Positions 33,045 to 42,275 are shown, numbered from the stretch's first letter. The stretch is 64,000 nucleotides of DNA from Actinomycetospora sp. TBRC 11914 (GCF_012933465.1 NZ_JABBND010000020.1:1-64000); one strand, 5' to 3'. Translations and numbers: made by a program. The notes: a model not told the origin generated them from the letters alone.

Positions 33045-34055
33045 GTGAGCCAGCTGAGCGACGTCCTCGCCGGAGGAGACGATCCGGCTGCTCCCGTCAG
33101 CGTCGTGCGCGTCCTCGCGCGGCACGGGTTCGGCACCGTCGAGCCGGGCCAGCTGCTGGCGGCGCGCGGCACGCTGCTCGGCGAGGTCGTGACCGCGGGC
33201 GACCTGCTGCGGGGCGCGCTCGACGCCCCGGCGGTCGACCTCGCCCGCAGCGCCCTCTCCGCCCCGGGCACCACCGAGGCCCACGTGGCGGAGGACGACG
33301 CCGTGGCCGCCGGGCTGGCCTGCGCGGGCGGGGCCACCCTGCTCGCGCACCCCCTCGCGGCCGATCCGGCGGGTGCGCTCGCCCGGGCCTTCGCCGCGGG
33401 CGTCCCCGCCGCGCTGGCGTCCACCGCGGACGGGGCCGCGGCCCTCGCCGTCGTCGGGACCGACCTCGGGGAGGTCCACGGCTCGCTCGGCGCCGCGGAG
33501 CTCGACGAGGCCGTCGTCGCGCACGTCCGGGGCCTCGCGCGCCGCGGCGCCACCGCCACCGACCGCACCGAGCTCGCCGGCGCCGACGTCCTGGTCGACC
33601 TGTGGGTGCCGGTGCCGTCCCTGCTGGTGGTGGGTGCGGGAGCGATCGCCGACGCGCTCGAGGCCCAGGCCGGCGTGCTCGGGTGGGGCTCCCGCCGGCT
33701 CGCCGGGCGGGAGGAGACCACGGCCGCCGTCGCCGCGTTCACCGACGCCGACGTGCTCGTCCTGCTCGACCACGACCCGGGGTTCGACGACGCGCTGCTC
33801 GCCGGCCTGCGCCACGGGCACGGCTTCCTCGGGGCGCTCGGCTCGCGGCGCACCCAGGCAGCCCGCCGGGAGCGCCTGCTGGCCGCAGGGGTCACCGAGG
33901 CGGACCTCGCGCGCATCCACGGCCCGGTCGGTCTCGACCTCGGGGCGCGGACCCCGGCCGAGACCGCGGTGTCGATCGTCGCCGAGGTGATCGCCGCCCG
34001 GAGCGGCCGCGAGCCCGGGGCGCTCTCGGCCGGGCGGGGGCAGATCGGCGCATGA
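33045..34055 (+). CDS. XdhC-family protein (molybdenum-enzyme maturation)
   Basis: 336 residues. N-terminal XdhC_CoxI-like domain, then a Rossmann XdhC_C domain with LLVVGAGAIADALEAQAGVL and GHGFLGALGSRRTQAARRER. XdhC binds the molybdenum cofactor and supports sulfuration of xanthine dehydrogenase-type enzymes. No such enzyme lies in the window, so the partner is elsewhere. The usual Cys of the XdhC N-terminal motif is not evident. Operon with ydcF-like and dgt by 4-bp overlaps. Confidence 0.82.
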   Translation: MSQLSDVLAGGDDPAAPVSVVRVLARHGFGTVEPGQLLAARGTLLGEVVTAGDLLRGALDAPAVDLARSALSAPGTTEAHVAEDDAVAAGLACAGGATLLAHPLAADPAGALARAFAAGVPAALASTADGAAALAVVGTDLGEVHGSLGAAELDEAVVAHVRGLARRGATATDRTELAGADVLVDLWVPVPSLLVVGAGAIADALEAQAGVLGWGSRRLAGREETTAAVAAFTDADVLVLLDHDPGFDDALLAGLRHGHGFLGALGSRRTQAARRERLLAAGVTEADLARIHGPVGLDLGARTPAETAVSIVAEVIAARSGREPGALSAGRGQIGA

Positions 34056-34750
34056 CCCGGAGCGGACCCGCCCCGACCCGCACCCGCAGGACCGGAAGAT
34101 CGGCTTCGCCGCGGGCCCGCCCCCGCGCCGCCCTGACCTGGGCGCCCCGCGTCGTCGTGGGCGCGATCGTCATCGGGCTGCTGCTCGTCGGCGGCACCGC
34201 GTTCCGGGTCTGGGAGCTCGGCCGCGTCGACGAGCGCACGCCCACCGACATGATCCTGGTGCTCGGCGCCGCCCAGTACGACGGCCGGCCGTCGCCGGTG
34301 CTCGAGGCCCGGCTCGAGCACGCGCTGACGCTCTACCAGCAGGGGGTGGCGCCGCGGATCGTCACGGTGGGCGGCGCGGCCCGCGGCGACCAGTTCTCCG
34401 AGGCCGAGAGCGGCGACCGGTGGCTCACCGAGCACGGCGTGCCCAACCGCGACGTCCTCCCGATCGACGAGGGCCGGGACACGCTCGGCAGCTTCGAGGC
34501 GGTCGGGTCGGTCGCGGCGCAGCACGGCTGGGCGTCGGCGGTGATCGTCAGCGACCCCTGGCACTCGCTGCGGTCGCGGACGATGGCCCGCGACGTCGGC
34601 CTCGACGCCACCACCTCGCCGGCCAAGGGCGGCCCGGTGTCCCAGACCCGGCGCACCCAGTTCTTCTACATCGTCCGCGAGACCGCGGGGCTGCTCTACT
34701 ACCACCTCGCGCACGCCTCGTCGGACTTCGCCGACCCGAGCCTGCAGTGA
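34052..34750 (+). CDS. YdcF/DUF218 family membrane-anchored protein
   Basis: 232 residues. A basic, Pro/Arg-rich N-terminus, one transmembrane helix (VVVGAIVIGLLLVGGTAFRV), then a DUF218 domain outside with DMILVLGAAQYDGRPSPVLE, GGAARGDQFSEAESGDRWL and IVSDPWHSLRSRTMARDVG. The fold is linked to cell-wall functions (SanA/YdcF group) and binds S-adenosylmethionine in YdcF, but no reaction is established. The ATG overlaps the xdhC stop by 4 bp. Confidence 0.85.
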   Translation: MTRSGPAPTRTRRTGRSASPRARPRAALTWAPRVVVGAIVIGLLLVGGTAFRVWELGRVDERTPTDMILVLGAAQYDGRPSPVLEARLEHALTLYQQGVAPRIVTVGGAARGDQFSEAESGDRWLTEHGVPNRDVLPIDEGRDTLGSFEAVGSVAAQHGWASAVIVSDPWHSLRSRTMARDVGLDATTSPAKGGPVSQTRRTQFFYIVRETAGLLYYHLAHASSDFADPSLQ

Positions 34751-36027
34751 GCACCACCAGGGACCCGCGCGAGCGGTTCTTCCCCGAGGAGCCCAAGGGC
34801 GGGCGGGACCGGCGCTCGCCGTTCGCGCGCGACCGCGGCCGGGTGCTGCACTCCGCGGCGCTGCGCCGCCTCGCGGGCAAGACGCAGGTGGTGGGCCCGG
34901 GGGAGGACGCCGAGGTCACCGGCGTGCCCCGCACCCGCCTCACGCACTCCCTCGAGGTCGCGCAGATCGGCCGGGGGATGGCCGAGGACCTGGGCCTCGA
35001 CCCGGACGTCGTCGACACCGCCGGCCTCGCCCACGACATCGGCCACCCGCCGTTCGGGCACAACGGCGAGCGCGCGCTCGACGAGGTCATGGCCGACGCC
35101 GGCGGCTTCGAGGGCAACGCCCAGACGCTGCGGCTGCTCACCCGCCTCGAGCCCAAGACCCTCGACGACGAGCGCTGCCGCGGCCTCAACCTCACCCGCG
35201 CAACCCTCGACGCCTGCCTGAAGTACCCCTGGCGGCGCCGGGACGGCGTCCGCAAGTTCGGGGTCTACGACGACGACGCCGAGGTGTTCACCTGGGTGCG
35301 GGCGGGCCTGCCCGAGGACCGCACGGGAGTGCCCAGCCTCGAGGCGCAGACGATGGACTGGGCCGACGACGTGGCCTACTCGGTCCACGACGTCGAGGAC
35401 GCCGTGCTGGCCGGCCGCATCGACCCCGGCCACCTCGCCCGTCCCGACGACGGCCTCGTCGCGCTCGCCGCGGCCGCGTTCGGGGCCGCCACCGCCGACC
35501 TCGAGGCCGCGGCCGGCCGCCTCGCCGACCACCCCCCGCTGCGCACGGTGGCGCGCGAGGCGGGACGCCGCGGAGAGCCGGGCACGCTCGCCGCGCAGGT
35601 CGCGCTCAAGCGCCTGACCAGCGACCTCGTCGGCCGGTTCGTTACGGCCGCCGTGGAGGGGACGCTCGCGGAGACGGGCGACGCGCCGGGTCCCGACGAC
35701 GACCTCGTGGTCCCCTCGTGGGCCCGCGCGGAGGTGACGCTGCTGAAGGCGGCCGCCGTGCGCTGGGTGATGTCCGACCCCGCCCGGCTGGCCGCGCAGG
35801 AGCGGGAGCGGGCGCTGCTGCGCGACCTCGTCGGGCGGTTGCACGACGGCGCGCCGCACGCGCTCGACCCGGCCTTCCGTCCCGCGTGGGACGCTGCGGG
35901 GGACGCCGCCGCGCGGCTGCGGGTCGTCGTCGACCAGGTCGCGGTCCTCACCGACGCGCAGGCCCGCTCGTGGTCGGCCCGGCTCGCCCCCGACGGGGCC
36001 GGGCCGCGGCGGCTGGTCCCGGGATGA
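34747..36027 (+). CDS. dgt: dGTP triphosphohydrolase-like HD protein
   Basis: 426 residues. HD-domain metal residues: RTRLTHSLEVAQIGR (His67), AHDIGHPPFGHNGE (His-Asp 96-97) and a later Asp in MDWADDVAYSVHD. The family cleaves dNTPs to deoxynucleoside plus triphosphate and tunes dNTP pools. In mycobacteria dgt directly precedes dnaG; here 16.6 kb separates them. GTG overlap with ydcF. Confidence 0.93.
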   Translation: MSTTRDPRERFFPEEPKGGRDRRSPFARDRGRVLHSAALRRLAGKTQVVGPGEDAEVTGVPRTRLTHSLEVAQIGRGMAEDLGLDPDVVDTAGLAHDIGHPPFGHNGERALDEVMADAGGFEGNAQTLRLLTRLEPKTLDDERCRGLNLTRATLDACLKYPWRRRDGVRKFGVYDDDAEVFTWVRAGLPEDRTGVPSLEAQTMDWADDVAYSVHDVEDAVLAGRIDPGHLARPDDGLVALAAAAFGAATADLEAAAGRLADHPPLRTVAREAGRRGEPGTLAAQVALKRLTSDLVGRFVTAAVEGTLAETGDAPGPDDDLVVPSWARAEVTLLKAAAVRWVMSDPARLAAQERERALLRDLVGRLHDGAPHALDPAFRPAWDAAGDAAARLRVVVDQVAVLTDAQARSWSARLAPDGAGPRRLVPG

Positions 36028-36044
36028 CGGCGGGGGGAGGACGG

Positions 36045-38006
36045 GTGACGGCCGAGACGGCGCAGCCCGGGGCCGCGCAGGCCCCGGGGACGACGCGGCG
36101 CTCCGGGCTCCCCGCCGCGACGCGCGCGGTCGGGCTGACCGGCGACCTCGCCCGCCGCGCCCGGCGCCGCCCGGTGACGACGACGGCGGTCCTGCTCGGC
36201 CTCGCCGTCGTGGGAGACCTCGTGCTGATCTGGCAGCGGCGCTGGATGTCGGACGACGGGCTGATCTTCCTGCGCACCGTGCGGCAGATCCTCGCCGGGC
36301 ACGGGCCGGTGTTCAACGTCGGCGAGCGGGTGGAGACCAACACCTCGACGCTGTGGACCGTCGTCCTGCTGGGGCTCTCCTGGCTGCCCGTCCGGCTGGA
36401 GTACGTCGCGGTCGGCGCCGGGATGGTGCTCTCGGCCGCCGCGCTCGGCCTCGCGCTCGACGCCGCCCGCCGGCTGACCGGGCTCGGGCGCGTCGTGGTG
36501 CCCGCGGGCGGGCTCGTCGTGCTCGCGATGCCGCCGTTCTGGGACTTCGGCACCTCGGGCCTCGAGACGGGGCTGTCGTTCTGCTGGCTCGCCTTCACCT
36601 GGTGGCTGCTCGTGCGGCGCTCCCAGCGCGAGCCCCGGCTCTTCGCGCCGCGGGGCGCCCGCCGCCGGCCCGGGCCCGCCTGGCCCACGGCCCTCGTCAT
36701 CGGGCTCGGCCCGCTCGTGCGCCCCGACCTCGCGCTCGTGTCGGTCGCGGCCGGGCTCGCGCTCGCCGTCCTCGAGCAGCCCCGCGACCGGCGCGGCTGG
36801 CTGCGGGTGGTCGGGCTCGGCGCGCTGTGCGCGGCGCCGGCCGCCGGCTACGAGGTGTTCCGCGCTGGGTACTACGGCCTGCTCGTGCCCTCCGCGGCGC
36901 TGGCGAAGGAGGCCGGGGTCGCGCTGTGGGGGCGCGGCTACTCCTACCTGCGCGACACCGTCGCCACGTACTGGCTGCTCGTCGCGGCGCTGTGCCTGCT
37001 GGCGGCCGCGGCCGGGGTCGTGGGGCCCCGGCTGGCGCGCAGCGAGTGGTGGGCCCGGCGGCGGGGCCGCTCCGCCCCTCCCGACGGGGCGGGGCCCCTC
37101 GAGCCCCTCGAGCCCCTCGACCCCGCCGTCCGCGCGACCCGGGCCTGGGACCGGGCCGGGACGGCCGCCGTCGCACTGGCACCGGTCGTGGGCGGGCTCG
37201 CCGACGTGCTGTACGTCGTGCGGGTCGGCGGCGACTTCATGCACGCCCGGATGCTGCTGCCGTCGGTGTTCTGCCTGCTCCTCCCGGTGATGGCACTGCC
37301 GGTCCGCCGGCGCACCGTGCTGCCGCTCGCGGCCCTGCTCCTGTGGGGCCTCGTCGTCGGGGCCCACGCGCGGCCCGGCTACGACGGGATCTCCGCGTCG
37401 GGCATCGCCGACGAGCGCGACTTCTACGTCCAGCTGCTGGGGACGCCGCACCCGCTCACCGCCAACGACTACCGCAACCACCCCTACGTCGCCGGCGGCG
37501 CCAAGCTCATCGCCCAGAGCCCGGTGCACGTGCTCGCCCTCCAGGCCCGTGGCAAGGGCCCCGCCGGGCCGGAGTGGGAGACGATCCCGCTGGCGCCGGG
37601 CCGGCCCAGCGGGATGGTGTTCCTCAACCTCGGGGCGGCCGGGGCGCTCAACTCGCTCGACGTGCGGGTGACCGACACCGTCGGGCTGGCGGAGCCCCTG
37701 GCGGCCCACACGGTGATGGTCCCCGACGGCCGTGTCGGGCACGACAAGAACCTCCCCGCGGCGTGGTCGGTGGCCCAGGGCGGCGGTGTGCCGCCGGACG
37801 ACCGCGCGGTGCGGGCCGACGACGTGGCGGCCGCGACGCGGGCCCTGCAGTGCCCGGCGATCCGCGAGCTCGAGGACTCGGTGTCGGCCCCGATGACGTG
37901 GTCGCGGTTCCGCGAGAACCTCCTCGGCGCCCCCGCGCGGACCGCGCTGCGCTTCCCGCGCGACCCCGTGCTCACCGAAGTCGGTTGTACACAGTCGATC
38001 CGCTGA
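36045..38006 (+). CDS. Multi-pass GT-C glycosyltransferase-like protein (AftB/ZomB-like)
   Basis: 653 residues. About ten transmembrane helices over residues 45-460, then a soluble outer domain. MSDDGLIFLRTVRQILAGHG after the first helix holds the acidic loop typical of GT-C enzymes; NVGERVETNTSTLW and GGDFMHARMLLPSVF resemble the arabinofuranosyltransferase AftB group (also annotated ZomB). A role in arabinan or other envelope glycan assembly with a decaprenyl-phosphate donor is inferred. GTG at 36045 chosen for GGGGGGAGGA 4 nt upstream; an ATG at 36024 overlapping dgt is possible. Confidence 0.75.
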   Translation: MTAETAQPGAAQAPGTTRRSGLPAATRAVGLTGDLARRARRRPVTTTAVLLGLAVVGDLVLIWQRRWMSDDGLIFLRTVRQILAGHGPVFNVGERVETNTSTLWTVVLLGLSWLPVRLEYVAVGAGMVLSAAALGLALDAARRLTGLGRVVVPAGGLVVLAMPPFWDFGTSGLETGLSFCWLAFTWWLLVRRSQREPRLFAPRGARRRPGPAWPTALVIGLGPLVRPDLALVSVAAGLALAVLEQPRDRRGWLRVVGLGALCAAPAAGYEVFRAGYYGLLVPSAALAKEAGVALWGRGYSYLRDTVATYWLLVAALCLLAAAAGVVGPRLARSEWWARRRGRSAPPDGAGPLEPLEPLDPAVRATRAWDRAGTAAVALAPVVGGLADVLYVVRVGGDFMHARMLLPSVFCLLLPVMALPVRRRTVLPLAALLLWGLVVGAHARPGYDGISASGIADERDFYVQLLGTPHPLTANDYRNHPYVAGGAKLIAQSPVHVLALQARGKGPAGPEWETIPLAPGRPSGMVFLNLGAAGALNSLDVRVTDTVGLAEPLAAHTVMVPDGRVGHDKNLPAAWSVAQGGGVPPDDRAVRADDVAAATRALQCPAIRELEDSVSAPMTWSRFRENLLGAPARTALRFPRDPVLTEVGCTQSIR

Positions 38007-38441
38007 CGGAACCGACTGTCCGCCGAACGTGCTCGATCGACCGGTCGGCCGTCGCACGATCGCGACGAGTGGAGGTTCTCGACGCGGCGAACGGTTGTTC
38101 GTCGTTGGGCCGAACCGGTGCACTTCGCGATCGGTTCAGGGTCGTCTCCCTGAGCTTCTACGTCCGCTCGGCGGTGTTGCAGCGGCTGTTCGGTTCAGAC
38201 CAGCTTGGCCTTTTCGGCAGGCTCCAGCCGCTGGTCGGCAGACAGGGGTGACGCCCGGACGCTGATCATCCGCGTACGGACGGACTAGTGCCCCGGCGTG
38301 TCGCCTACCGACACGAAGCAGGAACGCTCGGTCATGTCCTCCTCGGGGGAATGGTCCCTCGATGGGCTGAACGGAGCCGTTGCCGGTCACGGGGGGCGAT
38401 CCTTACCGTTCCCCGGTCCAGGACCCCGGGAGCAGTGAGGG
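38007..38441. other. 435-bp intergenic region before the Roadblock-like cluster
   Basis: No supportable gene on either strand. GC content is visibly lower than in neighbours for the first 300 bp. It must carry the promoter for the three-gene cluster; no confident hexamers assigned. The GGGAGCAGTGAGGG just before 38442 is the ribosome binding region. Confidence 0.5.
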
Positions 38442-40178
38442 ATGGCGTTGGTCGCACACGGGTGGGCGGCACCGGCCGCCGTCGATCCCGAGAGCGCGTC
38501 CGCCCCGGAACCGGCCACGGGTCTCGTCGAGGGCCTCGCCGCGCTGCCCGGCGCCGAGTACGTCCTCGCGGTCGACGCCGGGGGCGACCGTGTGCGCGGC
38601 GAGTCCGGGGGGCCGCCCGGCCCGGCCATGGCGATCGTCGACTGGGCGCGCCGCGTCGCCGACATCTCCCACGAGCGCCACCACGACCTCGAGGACCTCG
38701 TCCTGACGACGGACGACGCCTTCCACCTGGTCCGCCTCGTCACGACCGACCCCGCCGACCGCGGGCCGCTGTGGGTGACCGTGCGCATCGACCGGGCGCG
38801 GGGCAACCTCGCCTGGTCGCGCCGGGCCCTCGCGGGGCTCGGGTCGCCGGTGTCGCTGCCCGGCCCCCGCGCGCTGGGACCGGCCCCGTCCGCGCCGGCG
38901 CGTCCGTCCCACCCGCTGGAGCCGGCCGCGCCGCTGCCCGCGTCGTCGGCGCCCGTGGGACCTGCCCGGTCCTCCTGGCCGACCTCGCCCGGGCCGACCG
39001 GGCCGACGATGCCCGCGGCGCCGGCGGCCGCCTCGGCCCCGTGGCCCGGGCCGTCCGCCTCGGGCGGGTCCGCCATGCCGACCCTCGCCGGGTCCTCCCC
39101 GACGTCCTCGGGGCCCGCCGCGCCGCCGTCGTCGACCGGCCCCGAGGCTCCCCGGCGCTCCTGGTTCACCCCCTCGGCGTCGTCGGCGTCGTCCCCGGCC
39201 GAGGCGCGCCGGGCGTGGGCGCCCCGGCGGCCGGATCCGGAGGCCGCGTCGTCGTGGTTCTCCCCGTCGACGTCCGCGGCCCCCTGGCCGTCCCCCGCGC
39301 CCGGGACACCGGAGGGCCCCGCCGCCGCGTCCCCGGGCACCGGCCCCGTCGCCATGCCGGCGCCCGCGCGCCCGGCCGAGGACCGGCCCGTCGACGTGCC
39401 GGGCCCGCGCGACGAGCAGCCCCCGGTCGCCCGCACCGGCCAGGACCGCGCCATCACCCAGCTGCCCCGCCCCGAGCGGGGACCGACGGGGAAGAAGGGC
39501 ACCGCGGACGCGCGGTCGTCCCGGCGCCTGCCGCTCACCGTGCGCGAGGGCGTGTGGTGGTCGGGTCGCACCGAGCGGCCGGACATGCCCGAGCTCGGCC
39601 CGCCCACCGGCCCGACGCCGGTCGTCTCGGCGACGGGCGTCGTCGGGCCGACCGTGCCGGCGGCGCGCACCTCGGCCGAGGACCCGCCCGCGCCCCCGGT
39701 GCCGGCGCCGCGCGACCCGAACAACCTGTTCGCGCCCGTCGTCGTCGTGCCGCCGCCGCCCTCGCCCGTGCCCGAGGACGACACCACCGAGATGCCGGCC
39801 CCGATGCCCGCGCCGGTCATCCACGCGGTGCCCCTCGAGGTCGCGCGGCCGGAGCCCGCGGAGGAGCCCGACGCAGCCCCCGACGACGCGGCTCCCGACG
39901 AGGCGGGTCCCGACGACGCGGCTCCCGACGCCGAGACCACCGACGACGCGGTCCCGGCCGGCGAGGAGACCGCCGAGGCCGGCGACGAGCCCGTCGTCGA
40001 GGAGCTGCCGGACCTGCCGCGGCGGCGGCCCGGGTCCCACCTCCCGGCGGGTCTGCCCGCCACCCCCCGAAGCGTCCCGGCGGTCCGCCCAGCGGCCGCC
40101 GTGGCAGGCACCGCGGCGTTCACCACTGAGCCCTCGGTGCTGAGACGGCTGATCGACGGACTACGTCGTCTGTCCTGA
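38442..40178 (+). CDS. Roadblock/LC7-like N-terminal domain with long Pro/Ala-rich tail
   Basis: 578 residues. The first 135 (VEGLAALPGAEYVLAVDAGG; VDWARRVADISHERHHDLED; LVLTTDDAFHLVRLVTTD; PLWVTVRIDRARGNLAWSRR) fit a divergent Roadblock/LC7 alpha-beta fold. The rest is about 440 residues of Pro/Ala/Ser then acidic low complexity (PDDAAPDEAGPDDAAP) with no globular domain, ending in a short helix (VLRRLIDGLRRL). No signal peptide. First gene of a cluster with two more such domains. Likely a cytoplasmic scaffold; function unknown. Confidence 0.7.
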   Translation: MALVAHGWAAPAAVDPESASAPEPATGLVEGLAALPGAEYVLAVDAGGDRVRGESGGPPGPAMAIVDWARRVADISHERHHDLEDLVLTTDDAFHLVRLVTTDPADRGPLWVTVRIDRARGNLAWSRRALAGLGSPVSLPGPRALGPAPSAPARPSHPLEPAAPLPASSAPVGPARSSWPTSPGPTGPTMPAAPAAASAPWPGPSASGGSAMPTLAGSSPTSSGPAAPPSSTGPEAPRRSWFTPSASSASSPAEARRAWAPRRPDPEAASSWFSPSTSAAPWPSPAPGTPEGPAAASPGTGPVAMPAPARPAEDRPVDVPGPRDEQPPVARTGQDRAITQLPRPERGPTGKKGTADARSSRRLPLTVREGVWWSGRTERPDMPELGPPTGPTPVVSATGVVGPTVPAARTSAEDPPAPPVPAPRDPNNLFAPVVVVPPPPSPVPEDDTTEMPAPMPAPVIHAVPLEVARPEPAEEPDAAPDDAAPDEAGPDDAAPDAETTDDAVPAGEETAEAGDEPVVEELPDLPRRRPGSHLPAGLPATPRSVPAVRPAAAVAGTAAFTTEPSVLRRLIDGLRRLS

Positions 40179-40228
40179 CCCCCGTCGTCCACACGATCCA
40201 AGCCACCCCGATGGAGACACAGAACCCC

Positions 40229-40666
40229 ATGGCTGACATCGATTACGTCCTGAACGCCGCGACCAACATCAAGGGAGCCTTCGCGGTCGCGATCGTCGAC
40301 TACGAGAGCGGCATGACCCTCGGCTCACGCGGCGGCAGCGCCGAGTTCGACCTGGACGTCGCCGCCCCCGGCAACTCCGAGGTCGTCCGCGCCAAGTTCG
40401 ACGTCATGCAGAAGCTCGGCCTGCGGGAGACGATCGAGGACATCCTGATCACCCTCGACACCCAGTACCACCTGATCCGGCCGGTCTACTCGCGCAACGA
40501 CGAGGACAAGGTGTTCTTCTACCTCGTCCTCAACCGGCAGCAGGCGAACCTCGCCATGGCCCGCCGCGACCTCCGCATGATCGCCCAGCGCTTCACCATG
40601 GAGGGCCCCGACGCCGGTCCGAGCGCGGTCGACCAGGGGTACTACCAGCAGGCCGGCCGTCGCTGA
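40229..40666 (+). CDS. Roadblock/LC7-like small protein
   Basis: 145 residues, essentially one domain: IDYVLNAATNIKGAFAVAIV, DYESGMTLGSRGG, the helix NSEVVRAKFDVMQKLGLRET, IEDILITLDTQYHLIRPVYS and FFYLVLNRQQANLAMARRDL. This order of strand, long helix, strands and C-terminal helix is the Roadblock fold. The ATG at 40229 is chosen over 40211 because GGAG lies 12 nt upstream of it and nothing precedes the earlier one. 50 bp after the previous gene and 9 bp before the next. Confidence 0.75.
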   Translation: MADIDYVLNAATNIKGAFAVAIVDYESGMTLGSRGGSAEFDLDVAAPGNSEVVRAKFDVMQKLGLRETIEDILITLDTQYHLIRPVYSRNDEDKVFFYLVLNRQQANLAMARRDLRMIAQRFTMEGPDAGPSAVDQGYYQQAGRR

Positions 40667-40675
40667 CCGCCTGAC

Positions 40676-41572
40676 GTGGGACGGCACCGTCACATCACGT
40701 GCGTCCGCGCCGACGGGCTCTCGACGGTGCTGGCGACGCTGCTCGAGGATCGGCGGGTGGTCGCGGCGACCCTCGTCGACCTCGGGAGCGGCCTGGTCCT
40801 CGACGCCTGCTCGCGGGACGGGGACCTGACCGACCTCGAGCTCCTCGGGGCCGGCCACGCCGACCTGGCCCGCGCCGCCACGGCGGTGAGCGGGTCGAGG
40901 CCGGCGTTCGAGGCGACCACGACCGTCGAGACCCCCGACGGCCGCGTGCACCTGCTCCGGGAGGTCCCCGACCCCCACGGCGACCGGCTCGTGCTGGCCG
41001 TCGTGGTCGCCGGGACCTCGCGGTCCGTGGCACGGGCCCGCCAGAAGATGGCGGCCGTGCCCGTCGAGGCGCTCACCGCGGGTCCGACCCTGCAGCGCCG
41101 CCCCGTCGACGGGCGGTGGCTGATCGGGCCCGTCGCACCCGAGGTGCCCGCCGTGGCACCCGAAGGCCTGCCCGGCCTCGAGCCGGTGCACCCGACGGCG
41201 GGTCCGCCCCGCCCGGAGGGGCTGGCGGGCCTCGAGCCCGTGGTCCCGAAGGGTCCGGCGCGGCCGGAGGGGCTGCCGGGGCTCGAGCCCGTGGTCTCGA
41301 AGGGTCCGGCGCGGCCGGAGGGGCTGCCGGGTCTCGAGCCGGTGGTCCCCAAGGCCCACCGCGTCGAGCCCGAGTCGACGGTCGCGGACGAGCCGGCCCC
41401 GCCGCCGGCGATGGTGCCCGTCGTCGTCACCTTCGCCCCCGACCCGGCCCGCTGGGCGGGGGAGACCCCGGAGGACCGGGCCGACGAGGCGGTCGACGAC
41501 GAGACGGCCGACGACGCGGCGGACGCCGAAATCCCCGCGCCGCGCGAGGAGCCGGCCGGCGCCGACGTCTGA
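40676..41572 (+). CDS. Roadblock/LC7-like protein with 17-residue tandem repeats
   Basis: 298 residues. The N-terminal 120 repeat the same layout (LATLLEDRRVVAATLVDLGS; GLVLDACSRDGDLTDLELLG; VHLLREVPDPHGDRLVLAVV; SVARARQKMAAVPV). Residues 161-228 hold four copies of a motif (RPEGLPGLEPVVPKGPA), then an acidic tail. GTG start 9 bp after the preceding gene. The repeat unit is nearly identical at DNA level (51 bp), so copy number may vary between strains. Confidence 0.7.
   Translation: MGRHRHITCVRADGLSTVLATLLEDRRVVAATLVDLGSGLVLDACSRDGDLTDLELLGAGHADLARAATAVSGSRPAFEATTTVETPDGRVHLLREVPDPHGDRLVLAVVVAGTSRSVARARQKMAAVPVEALTAGPTLQRRPVDGRWLIGPVAPEVPAVAPEGLPGLEPVHPTAGPPRPEGLAGLEPVVPKGPARPEGLPGLEPVVSKGPARPEGLPGLEPVVPKAHRVEPESTVADEPAPPPAMVPVVVTFAPDPARWAGETPEDRADEAVDDETADDAADAEIPAPREEPAGADV
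41156..41359 (+). repeat. 51-bp in-frame tandem repeat
   Basis: Four units, the first (54 bp) more diverged, encode RPEGLPGLEPVVPKGPA and variants within the third Roadblock-like protein. Confidence 0.85.
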
Positions 41573-41594
41573 GGTCGGCCGGCGTCGACCCGTT

Positions 41595-41654
41595 GATCAC
41601 GGGCACAGCAGGCAGGTCCACCCGCCGTCGGGCCTGCCCCCTGTGCTCGTGATC
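41595..41654. terminator. Long hairpin after the Roadblock cluster
   Basis: Arms beginning GATCACGGGCACAG and ending CTGTGCTCGTGATC pair over about 25 positions with four mismatches and a 10-nt loop. It lies between the cluster's last stop (41572) and the next gene (41702). Confidence 0.65.
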
Positions 41655-41701
41655 GACGAGCCCGCGGTGGCCGGCGGCTGCAGCGGTCCCGGCCTGGTTC
41701 G

Positions 41702-42235
41702 ATGTCGGTCATGGACTCGCTGCTCGTCACCGTCGACGGTCACGCCCCGCAGGTCGACCCCTCCGCCTGGATCGCGCCGGGCGCCGTGGTGGCGGGTCGC
41801 GCGAGCATCGGGCCCGAGGTCGGCGTCTGGTACGGCGCGGTCGTCCGGGCCGACAACGACGCGATCACCATCGGCGCCGGCTCCAATATCCAGGACGGCT
41901 CGGTCCTGCACGCCGACCCGGGCTTCCCGTGCACGGTGGGGGAGAACGTCACCGTCGGGCACCGGGCCGTGGTGCACGGCTGCACGGTCGAGGACGAGGT
42001 CCTCGTCGGGATGGGCGCCGTGATCATGAACGGCGCGACCGTCGGGCGGGGCTCGGTGGTGGCCGCGGGCGCGGTGATCTCCCAGGGCGTGACGGTGCCG
42101 CCCGGCTCATTGGTCGCGGGGGTCCCCGGGAAGGTGCGCCGCGAGACCAGCGCCGAGGAGCAGGGCTTCAACCAGATGAGCGCGGCCGCCTACCGCCACC
42201 TGCTCGGGGTGCACCGGGGTGCCGTCGGCTCGTGA
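41702..42235 (+). CDS. Gamma-carbonic anhydrase family protein
   Basis: 177 residues. Left-handed beta-helix hexapeptide repeats (ASIGPEVGVWYGAVVRADND; SNIQDGSVLHADPGF; VTVGHRAVVHGCTVEDEVLV; GMGAVIMNGATVGRGSVV) with the metal histidines in LHAD and GHRAVVHG. Such trimers are carbonic anhydrases or acyl carriers; the family residues allow activity but do not prove it. An ATG at 41711 is an alternative start. The stop (42233-42235) is formed by palindrome P3, which therefore sets the C-terminus. Confidence 0.88.
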   Translation: MSVMDSLLVTVDGHAPQVDPSAWIAPGAVVAGRASIGPEVGVWYGAVVRADNDAITIGAGSNIQDGSVLHADPGFPCTVGENVTVGHRAVVHGCTVEDEVLVGMGAVIMNGATVGRGSVVAAGAVISQGVTVPPGSLVAGVPGKVRRETSAEEQGFNQMSAAAYRHLLGVHRGAVGS

Positions 42236-42275
42236 GCACAAAGTGCCGCCATAGCGGCACTTTCTGCTCACGAGC
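42228..42275. repeat. Palindromic repeat copy P3, between convergent genes
   Basis: GCTCGTGAGCAC at the left and TGCTCACGAGC at the right, inner arm AGTGCCGCCATAGCGGCACT. Relative to P5, both strands of the inner arm changed together (T to C and A to G), preserving pairing. Contains the gamma-carbonic anhydrase stop. Confidence 0.85.

Noticed and set aside
38029-38390. Short frames in the gap before the Roadblock cluster
   Set aside because: No ribosome binding site, biased composition, no recognisable motif.
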